Shown here: positions 46,844 to 53,736 of the stretch, in pieces | Layout of the letters: every line of letters starts with the position of its first letter | How positions within the stretch are numbered: the first letter of the stretch is position 1 | Assembly: GCA_963717955.1 (NCBI GenBank) | Contig: CAVQXR010000001.1 | Span: 558,001 to 622,000 of the forward strand | Source: CAVQXR01 sp963717955 | GTDB taxonomy: Bacteria > Actinomycetota > Thermoleophilia > Gaiellales > Gaiellaceae | Reading direction: 5' to 3' | DNA length: 64,000 nt | Translations under genes and position numbers: made by a program | Notes under the pieces: generated by a model | What the model was told of the DNA's origin: nothing | The model's input: the letters and a program-made list of their open reading frames with translations, nothing else | The model's database searches: none

Positions 46844-47700
46844 ATGCGGCACGTTTCCCCGGTCGGGATCGTCGGACTCGGCACGATGGGAGCCGGGATC
46901 GCACAGGTGTGCATCGAGGCCGGCGTGCCCGTCGTCGGGCGCGAGGTGATCCGCGGAGCTCGCCGAGCGCGCCGAGCGGCGTCGCCGCTCGCCTCGCGCG
47001 CGCCGTCGAGAAGGGGAAGTCCCCGGAGCGGAGCGGGACGCAGGCGCTCGCGCGCCTCACCTGACGACGGAGCTCGCGGAGCTCGCGGCCTGCGAGCTCG
47101 TGATCGAGGCGGCGTCGAGGACATCCGGCCAAGCAGAGGTCTTCCGCGAGCTCGACGCGATCGTGCGCGCGAGTCGGCGCTGATCGCCACGAACACCTCG
47201 GCCCTCTCGGTCACCCGCTGGCCGCCGCGAGCGGCCCGGCCCGAGCGCGTCGTCGGGCTCCACTTCTTCAACCCCGCGCCCGTGCTGCCGCTCGTCGAGG
47301 TCGTGCGCACCGAGCTCGTGTCCGACGAGGTCGTGAGGCGGCCCGCTCGCGTTCGTCGAGCGGATCGGCAAGGACGCCGATCGTCTGCGGCGACACGCCC
47401 GGGCTTCGTCGTCAACCGGATCATCGTCCCCGTGCTCAACGACGCGGTCCGGGTGCTCGACGAGGGAACGGCGAGCGCCGAGGACATCGACCGGGCGATG
47501 TGGCCGGCACGGCTGGCCGATCGGCCCGCTCGCGCTCATCGACCTGATCGGCGTGGACGTGCACGTCCACGCGTCGGAAGTCGCTCTGGGAGGCCTACCG
47601 CGACCCACGGTTCGCGCCGCCGCCCCGGCTGTCGCGCAAGGCCGAGGCCGGGCACCTCGGCCGCAAGGCGGGCCGCGGCTTCTTCACCCGTACGGGTAGG
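46844..47700 (+). pseudogene. 3-hydroxyacyl-CoA/3-hydroxybutyryl-CoA dehydrogenase, frameshifted
   Basis: The protein begins MRHVSPVGIVGLGTMGAGIA (Rossmann NAD motif) and later pieces read ESALIATNTSALSVT, RVVGLHFFNPAPVLPLVEVV (catalytic His/Glu region), CGDTPGFVVNRI and LIDLIGVDVHVHASE, the standard FadB/Hbd order. Frames change near 46950, 47100, 47165, 47345 and 47520. A leaderless-type start is supported by the -10 box. Catalytic residues are present, so the breaks may be sequence errors. Confidence 0.72.
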
Positions 47701-47742
47701 CGGCCTCTGCGCCGTCCGTCGCTGCGCCGTACGATCGGGTCC

Positions 47743-47944
47743 GTGTCGACGTGCTCGGTCTGCGGCGGAACTCCTCGACAGGGGAGCGGTATCGCCGCTG
47801 TAGCCGCACCGACCGCACGGACCGCCTCGCCGTCTGCGCCTGTGTGAGGCGGAGGCCGTCCGCCACGGGTGGAAGCGGATGCAGGCGGGCGCCGAGCGCG
47901 CGGCGCGACCGGCCCGCAGGACGACCGTGCGGCTGGTGGCCTGA
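47743..47944 (+). pseudogene. Small Cys-rich zinc-ribbon-like protein, frameshifted
   Basis: After a TACGAT box (47730-47735, 7 nt before GTG 47743) the frame begins VSTCSVCGG; with single-base shifts it continues through ERYRRCSRTDRTDRL and ends CEAEAVRHGWKRMQAG...TTVRLVA at the TGA 47942-47944. The CxxC and later Cys residues suggest a zinc ribbon of about 67 residues. Function unknown. Confidence 0.45.
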
Positions 47945-48060
47945 GGGCCGACACCCGGCCTGACGGGCGCGCGCATTCGTGCGGGCGTGCACACTTCCCT
48001 TACAAAGCGCTAAGCCGTCCCTCACGTCCGTCGCCGACAGTGAAGGGAGCTCGACCAGTC

Positions 48061-48533
48061 TTGTGCCGTACGATCGCCCTCATCCTCGCCGCCGTCGCGC
48101 CACTCTCGTCGCGGCCGCGACAGCATCCGCGCGCGCCGGCGGCGTCCGGGATCGAGCTCGCGACGGTGAGGGCCGCGCCGTGATCGCATTGAAGGGCGCG
48201 GCGCTCGGCACGATCGACCGCGGGCGAATCACGGTCGGCCGGCGGGCGGGCCCGACGCAGTGGAAGGTCGTACGGCCACGACTGGAACGCGCCGCCTTCC
48301 GTCGGGCGAGGTGGCGTACGGCGGCGAGGGGATCCGCTTCCGTTTCTTCCGCGGCGCCTGGCGCTGTCCATCCAGGGCCGGGGAATCGCCGCGAGCGCCG
48401 GCCGGGCAAGGGCACCGTCGTCGCTCCGTGCGGACGGGGCGAGTACGCGTCTGCCGGAGGGCGGGCCGTCGCAGCCCTGGCCGGCAACGGCGCGCACGTC
48501 CCGCTCGGCCCGAAAGCGCTCCCGGTCGGACGG
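48061..48533 (+). pseudogene. Secreted beta-rich protein upstream of two-component system, frameshifted
   Basis: A signal peptide (TIALILAAVA, then TLVAAATASARAG after a shift) is followed by AVIALKGAALGTIDRGRITV, EVAYGGEGIRFRFFRGAWRL and IQGRGIAAS in other frames, giving a beta-sandwich-like exported protein of about 150 residues. It ends just before the response regulator. Function unknown; it could be the sensor-linked envelope protein of that system. Confidence 0.45.
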
Positions 48534-49238
48534 ATGAGCAGGGCAGCCCAGCGCGTGCTCGTCGTCGAGGACGAGGAGGGGATCGCCTCGTTCGTCTCCA
48601 TGTACCTCGAGAAGGGTGGCTTCGCCGTCTCGATCGCCGCCACGGGGACCGAAGCGATCGCGAAGGAGGCCTCCGAGCGCCCGGCGCTGATCGTCCTCGA
48701 CCTCGGGCTGCCGGACCTCGACGGCATGGAGGTCTGCCGGCACATCCGCCAGCGCTCGGACGTCCCGATCCTGATGCTCACCGCTCGCGACGACGACGTC
48801 GACAAGATCGTCGGGCTCGAGGTCGGCGCCGACGACTACCTGACGAAGCCGTTCAATCCCCGCGAGCTCGTCGCGCGCGTGAAGTCGATCCTCCGCCGCG
48901 CCGCACCATCGAGCCGGGCGAACGAGCGGGCGGCCCTGAGCCACGGCTCGCTCGCGATCGACGCGGACGGCCGGGAGGTGCGGGTCGACGGTCTGGAGGT
49001 GCAGCTCGCCCCGAAGGAGTTCGACCTCCTCTGGGAGCTGATCGATCATCGGGGGATCGTCCTGACCCGGGACCAGCTGCTCGAGCGGGTCTGGGGGTAC
49101 ACGTTCGCCGGGGATACCAGGACGGTCGACGTCCACGTGCGCCAGCTGCGGCGCAAGCTGGGGGACGCATGCCCGATCGTGACGGTGTGGGGGGTCGGCT
49201 ACAAGGTGGCCTCGAAGCCCCGGCCCGTCCGGGCCTGA
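48534..49238 (+). CDS. OmpR/PhoB-family response regulator
   Basis: The 234-residue protein has an intact receiver (VLVVEDEEGIASFVSMYL, phospho-acceptor Asp in LIVLDLGLPDLDGMEV, Thr in ILMLTARDDD, Lys in DDYLTKPFNPREL) and a winged-helix effector (LTRDQLLERVWGYTFAGDTR, VDVHVRQLRRKLG, TVWGVGYKV). It is followed by a sensor kinase 19 nt downstream, so the two are cognate partners. Confidence 0.93.
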   Translation: MSRAAQRVLVVEDEEGIASFVSMYLEKGGFAVSIAATGTEAIAKEASERPALIVLDLGLPDLDGMEVCRHIRQRSDVPILMLTARDDDVDKIVGLEVGADDYLTKPFNPRELVARVKSILRRAAPSSRANERAALSHGSLAIDADGREVRVDGLEVQLAPKEFDLLWELIDHRGIVLTRDQLLERVWGYTFAGDTRTVDVHVRQLRRKLGDACPIVTVWGVGYKVASKPRPVRA

Positions 49239-49257
49239 TCGCCGAGGACGGTGGGGG

Positions 49258-50638
49258 ATGCGGTCGCTGCGCTTCCGGCTCCCGGCGCTGTTTCTCGCGG
49301 GAGTCCTCGTCGCGGGCGTCGTGGCCGCGGTGGTGGCGGTCCGCCTCGTCCAGGGCTACGCCGAGCGCCAGACGATCGACGACCTGCAGCGGCAGGCGCG
49401 GGAGCTGGGCAGCCCTCTACGAGGGCGCCGCGGTGCAGTCGATCGACGAGGGTGCCACCGCGCCGTCGTTCGCCGCGCCGCGGCTGGAGGCGGCCACCGG
49501 AACCAGGCTCTACTACGTCGGGACGACCGTGTTCCCGGGGCAGATCTCGGGCCTGCGCAGCCTCAGCCTCGAGCAGGCAGGGCTCACCTCGCCGCCGTCC
49601 CGCCCCGTGCAGATCGAGTTCACTCCTCCCGGCGACGACAGGGTGTTCCTGGCGATCGCCCAGCCCGTCACATTCGGGGGCGAGACCTTCGGCGAGCTCG
49701 TGGTCGCGAAGCCGGAGGCGGAGCTGGGCGGAAGCTGGTCTGCGCTGCTCGCCCGGATCGGCATCGCCTTCCTCGTCGGCCTCGCGATCGCCGCCGGGCT
49801 GTTCGTCTACCTCTCGCGCCGTGTGACGCGGCCGCTGCTCGCGCTCTCACGGGCAGCCGACGAGGTGGCGAAGGGCCGGTACGACGTCGCCGTCCCGGAG
49901 ATGCGCCCGGGTGACGAGATCGCCCACCTCGCCGACCGCTTCGGCGAGATGACGGAGCGCCTGGCGGAGACCGACGCGCTGGAACGTCGCTTCCTGATGT
50001 CGATCTCCCACGAGCTCCGCACGCCGCTGACGGCGATCGGGGGTCACGTGGAGGCGCTGCGCGAGGGCGTGGCGGACGATCCGGCCTCCCGCGACGCATC
50101 GCTCGAGGTCGTGCAGATCGAGGTCGAGCGTCTCTCGCGCCTCGTCGGCGATCTGCTCGATCTCGCGAAGCTCGAGGCGAACCGGTTCACGCTGGTCGAG
50201 GAGGAGGTGGACGTCGAGAGCCTCGTCGAGCAGGCGTACCAGACCTTCGGCGAGGAGGCGCGCCGGCGGGGGATCGGGCTCGAGCACCGCCCGAGCGCGC
50301 GCCCGCTCGTGCTGGTCACCGACGGTGACCGCGTGCTGCAGATCGTGTCGAACCTGCTCGTGAACGCGTTCGAGTGGACGCCGGCGGGGGGGAGTGTGAT
50401 CCTCGAAGTGACCGCGGGCGGCGACGGGGTCTCGGTCTCGGTCGCCGACACCGGGCCGGGAATCCCGGACGGAGAGCACGAGCGGGTCTTCCGCCCGTTC
50501 TGGTCGCGTAACGGCCGCGGGACGGGCCTCGGGCTCGCGATCGCGCACGAGCTCGCGCACGCCCTCGGCGGCCGGCTCGAGCTCGAGAGCGCCGTCGGGC
50601 GTGGCTCGCGCTTCCGGCTGGTGCTGCCCGTCGCCTGA
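49258..50638 (+). pseudogene. Sensor histidine kinase, one frameshift
   Basis: Two-helix membrane kinase: N-terminal helix (LPALFLAGVLVAGVVAAVVA), extracytoplasmic sensor (about 40-165), second helix (IGIAFLVGLAIAAGLFVYL), HAMP, H box SHELRTPLTAI, N box NLLVNAFEWTP, G boxes DTGPGIPDG and GTGLGLAIAHEL. The frame breaks near 49412: GAGCTGGGCAGCC reads correctly (ELAALYEG) only if one G is removed from the GGG. The rest is intact, so a homopolymer indel is the probable cause. Cognate to the regulator just upstream. Confidence 0.8.
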
Positions 50639-50723
50639 CGCCGGCGTCGCCGGAGGGTCGGCCGGGCCGCCGAGCCACGAAGGGCGCCTGCCGCACCGCG
50701 CGGCCGGACGTCCACCGTCTCCG

Positions 50724-51203
50724 TTAGGCGGACGGCGGGCGCCGGTCCTCGAGCCGCCGGACGGAGGAGCCGGCGCGGAGACGCTCCTCGAGCTGCTGCT
50801 CGATCCGGTCGAGCAGCAGCTCGATCCGCGCGAGGCGTCGCTCGACGCCTCGCCAGCCGGCCGTGATCAGGTCGACGACGAGCGCCAGGTCCTCGACGCG
50901 GGCCTTGCGGTCGGCCTCGAGCTCGCCCTGAAGGCGCTCGAGGCGGCGGATCGTCTGCGACGAGAGCCCGCGCACCTCGGCGAGGTGGCGGGCGACGGGC
51001 AGCACCTCGGAGCGCAGGGTGTCGTGGAGCGCCTCCGAGACACGCTCGGGCAGCGTCGCCTCGAGCTCCGCCGTCGTCTGGGCGAAGGCCTCGAGCCCCT
51101 CGCGTGCCCGCTCGAGGGCAGCCTGGAGGGTCGGCTCGTCCGGACGTTCGCTCGCCAGCGCCTGCAGCCGTCTCTGGGCGCGCTCGATCGCGTCGGCGTC
51201 CAC
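50724..51203 (-). CDS. Coiled-coil protein of unknown function (159 aa)
   Basis: Long heptad-rich helices (AIERAQRRLQALASERPDEP, LPERVSEALHDTLRSEVLPV, RLARIELLLDRIEQQLEERL) with no signal peptide or enzyme motif. The GTG at 51203 is supported by a TACAGT box 7 nt upstream on the minus strand; the ORF continues 25 codons further to 51278 but would then run through the promoter. Divergent from queA. Function unknown. Confidence 0.65.
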   Translation of the reverse strand: MDADAIERAQRRLQALASERPDEPTLQAALERAREGLEAFAQTTAELEATLPERVSEALHDTLRSEVLPVARHLAEVRGLSSQTIRRLERLQGELEADRKARVEDLALVVDLITAGWRGVERRLARIELLLDRIEQQLEERLRAGSSVRRLEDRRPPSA

Positions 51204-51210
51204 GCGGCGG

Positions 51211-51220
51211 ACTGTACCGT
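51211..51220. promoter_or_regulatory. Symmetric bidirectional -10 (ACTGTACCGT)
   Basis: Minus-strand TACAGT (51216-51211) is 7 nt before GTG 51203 and plus-strand TACCGT (51215-51220) is 9 nt before the queA ATG 51230. They share the TA at 51215-51216. Confidence 0.55.
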
Positions 51221-51229
51221 TGATGCCGG

Positions 51230-52171
51230 ATGAAGACGAGCGAGCTCGACTACGAGCTTCCGGCGGAGCTGATCGCACAGCGGCCCCCGGAGCGGCGCGG
51301 CGACTCGCGACTCCTCGTTCTCGACCGCAGCACCGGGACGGTCGAGCATCGCCGCTTCGCGGAGCTGCCCGAGCTCGTGCCGAAGACGGCGCTCCTCGCG
51401 GTCAACGACACCCGGGTGGTCCCGGCGCGGCTCTCCCTCCGCCGCGCCGGCGGGGGCGCCGCCGAGGTGCTGCTGCTCGAGCGCCTGGACGGGAACCGCT
51501 GGCGGGCCCTCGCCCGCCCCACGAGGCGGCTCCGTCCGGGAGTGAGGCTCGGCCCGGTCACGTTCGAGGAGCATGGAGGGGCGGGCGAATGGCTGGTCTC
51601 GCTCGAGGGGGAGCCGGCCGGCGAGATGCCCCTCCCGCCGTACATCCACGAGCCGCTCGACGACCCCGAGCGCTACCAGACCGTGTATGCGCGCGACCCG
51701 GGCTCCGCCGCAGCCCCGACGGCCGGCCTGCACCTGACGCCCGGGCTCCTGTCGCGCTTCTCCGTCGAGCGCGTGACGCTGCACGTCGGGCTCGACACCT
51801 TCCGTCCCATCGTTGCCGACGATCTCGACGCGCACGAGCTGCACGGGGAGCGCTACCGCGTCGAGCCGTCCGCGTGGGAACGGATCGCGGCGGCCGACGC
51901 GGTGATCGCGGTCGGGACGACGACCGTCCGGGTGCTCGAGACGGTGGTCGCCGGCGGCCCGCTCGCCGGGCGAACGATGCTGTTCGTCACCCCGGGATTC
52001 CGGTTTCGCCGCGTCGATGCGCTCGTGACGAACTTCCACCTGCCTCGCTCGAGCCTGCTCGCCCTCGTGATGGCGTTCGCAGGGATCGAGGAGACGCGGC
52101 ATGCGTACGAGCTCGCCGTACGGGAGCGGTACCGCTTCTACTCGTTCGGCGACGCGATGCTGATCCGGTAG
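51230..52171 (+). CDS. queA: S-adenosylmethionine:tRNA ribosyltransferase-isomerase
   Basis: QueA transfers the ribosyl part of SAM to preQ1-tRNA, giving epoxyqueuosine. The 313-residue protein has family motifs DYELPAELIAQRPPERR at the N-terminus, VNDTRVVPARL, PPYIHEPLDDPERYQTVYA, AAPTAGLHLTPGLL, LHVGLDTFRPI and VTNFHLPRSSLL. It heads queA-tgt-yajC-secDF, a common bacterial order. queG sits at 42 kb, so most of the late queuosine pathway is in this window. Confidence 0.96.
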   Translation: MKTSELDYELPAELIAQRPPERRGDSRLLVLDRSTGTVEHRRFAELPELVPKTALLAVNDTRVVPARLSLRRAGGGAAEVLLLERLDGNRWRALARPTRRLRPGVRLGPVTFEEHGGAGEWLVSLEGEPAGEMPLPPYIHEPLDDPERYQTVYARDPGSAAAPTAGLHLTPGLLSRFSVERVTLHVGLDTFRPIVADDLDAHELHGERYRVEPSAWERIAAADAVIAVGTTTVRVLETVVAGGPLAGRTMLFVTPGFRFRRVDALVTNFHLPRSSLLALVMAFAGIEETRHAYELAVRERYRFYSFGDAMLIR

Positions 52172-52193
52172 CGCCTTGCCGGCTGCCCGGCGC

Positions 52194-52199
52194 TACGCT
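52194..52199 (+). promoter_or_regulatory. -10 box TACGCT
   Basis: Nine nt before the tgt GTG at 52209, in the 37-nt queA-tgt gap. Confidence 0.4.
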
Positions 52200-52208
52200 C
52201 GGGCGAGC

Positions 52209-53330
52209 GTGCCCGCACCCGTCTTCACCCTTGCCGCCACCGACGGCGACGCGCGCGCCGGCGTCGTGCACACCTCGCACGGCGACGTGCCGACGCCCGC
52301 CTTCATGCCCGTCGGCACGAAGGCGACGGTGAAGGGAATCGACTCCGACACGTTCCCGGCGCTCGGCGTCTCCGTCGTGCTCGGGAACACCTATCACCTC
52401 CACTTCCGTCCCGGCGCGGACGTCGTCGAGGAGCTTGGCGGGCTGCACGCGTTCATGGCGTGGAACGGCCCGATTCTCACGGACTCGGGCGGCTACCAGG
52501 TGTTCTCCCTGCGGGACACGATCATCGCCCTCGACGACGACGGGGTCACGTTCCGGTCGGTCTACGACGGGACACCGGCCCGCTTCACCCCGGAGGAAGT
52601 CGCCGCCATCCAGCGGCGCCTCGGCTCGGACATCGCGATGTGCCTCGACGTCTGCGAGCCGGCGGGCGCCACGCGGAGCGCGCTCGCGCGCGCCGTCGAG
52701 CGGACGACGGCCTGGGCCGCCAGGCAGCTCGCGGCGCCGAGGGCGCCCGGGCAGCTCGTCTTCGGGATCACCCAGGGCGGGATCGACGCCGATCTGCGCC
52801 GCCGCTCGCTCGAGGAGATCTGCGCGCTCGGCTTCGACGGCCACGCGCTCGGAGGGCTGTCGGTCGGCGAGCCGCGGGAGCGAATGCTCGACACGGTCTC
52901 GTTCGCGGCACCGCTGCTCCCGACGGAGAGGCCCCGGTACTTCATGGGGATCGGAGACCCGGAAGGGATCCTCGAGGTGATCGAGCGGGGCGTCGATCTC
53001 TTCGACTGCGTGCTGCCGACCCGGCTCGGCCGCACCGGAACCGCGCTCACGAGAGGCGGGCGCCTGAACCTGAAGAACGCACGCCACGCCCGCGATCCTC
53101 GCCCGCTCGATCCCGACTGCGCCTGCCCCGCGTGCCGGCGGTTCTCACGGGCCTACCTGCGGCATCTCGTGAACCAGCAGGAGCTGCTCGGGTTGCTACT
53201 CTTGTCCCAGCACAACGTGCGCTTTCTCATCGAGTTGACTGCCGGTGCGCGGAGCGCGATCGCGAGTGGGGCGTTCGCCGCCTACAAGGCGGCGGTGCTC
53301 GAGGCGCTGACCGCGGGCGAGACCGGCTAG
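52209..53330 (+). CDS. tgt: tRNA-guanine transglycosylase
   Basis: Exchanges guanine-34 for preQ1 in GUN tRNAs. The 373-residue enzyme has the first catalytic Asp in ILTDSGGYQVFSL, the nucleophile Asp in FDCVLPTRLGRTGTAL and the zinc site CACPACRRFSRAYLRHLVNQ (three Cys and His). GTG 52209 is favoured by a -10 box 9 nt before it; the GTG at 52176 would add 11 non-homologous residues. Confidence 0.96.
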   Translation: MPAPVFTLAATDGDARAGVVHTSHGDVPTPAFMPVGTKATVKGIDSDTFPALGVSVVLGNTYHLHFRPGADVVEELGGLHAFMAWNGPILTDSGGYQVFSLRDTIIALDDDGVTFRSVYDGTPARFTPEEVAAIQRRLGSDIAMCLDVCEPAGATRSALARAVERTTAWAARQLAAPRAPGQLVFGITQGGIDADLRRRSLEEICALGFDGHALGGLSVGEPRERMLDTVSFAAPLLPTERPRYFMGIGDPEGILEVIERGVDLFDCVLPTRLGRTGTALTRGGRLNLKNARHARDPRPLDPDCACPACRRFSRAYLRHLVNQQELLGLLLLSQHNVRFLIELTAGARSAIASGAFAAYKAAVLEALTAGETG

Positions 53331-53340
53331 GAGGTTCCGA

Positions 53341-53715
53341 GTGGCATTCCTGATCATCATCGTCGTCATGTTCGTCGTGATGTACTTCCTGGCGATTCGC
53401 CCGCAGCAGAAGCGCCAGCGGGCAGCGCAGGACCTGCTCGCGAGGGTTTCCCCCGGCGATGAGATCGTCACCGTGGGAGGCATCTACGGTGACGTCATCG
53501 AGGTGCACGACGACCGCGTGGTGCTCGAGATCGCCGAGGACATCCAGGTTGAGGTCGCCCGCCGGGCGGTCGCCCAGATCATCGCCCCCGAGGTCGACGC
53601 GTCCACCGACGCGCGCCAGTTGGAGGTCGCCGCCGAGACGGTCTCGAACGGCGGCTCGCGCGAATCCGCCACCGGGCCGAAGCGCTGGGGCGGATTCGGC
53701 AAGCGCTCCGGGTAG
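53341..53715 (+). CDS. yajC: Sec translocon accessory protein YajC
   Basis: YajC associates with SecDF. The 124-residue protein has one N-terminal membrane helix (FLIIIVVMFVVMYFLAI), the RPQQKRQR signature, and the YajC fold LARVSPGDEIVTVGGIYG. The C-terminal part (about 35 residues beyond the core) is low-complexity. A strong Shine-Dalgarno sequence AGGAGG overlaps the tgt stop, so coupled expression is expected. Confidence 0.92.
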   Translation: MAFLIIIVVMFVVMYFLAIRPQQKRQRAAQDLLARVSPGDEIVTVGGIYGDVIEVHDDRVVLEIAEDIQVEVARRAVAQIIAPEVDASTDARQLEVAAETVSNGGSRESATGPKRWGGFGKRSG

Positions 53716-53724
53716 GCCGCCCGG

Positions 53725-53730
53725 TACCCT
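53725..53730 (+). promoter_or_regulatory. -10 box TACCCT
   Basis: Six nt before the secDF GTG at 53737. Confidence 0.4.
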
Positions 53731-53736
53731 CACGGC

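Noticed and set aside
39360..49420. Frameshifted patch as a horizontally acquired or prophage island
   Set aside because: Genes are ordinary chromosomal types with the same GC and codon use as the flanks; no integrase, att site or phage genes.
49400..49425. Programmed frameshift in the sensor kinase
   Set aside because: No slippery heptamer or downstream structure, and neighbouring genes have the same kind of single-base shifts.
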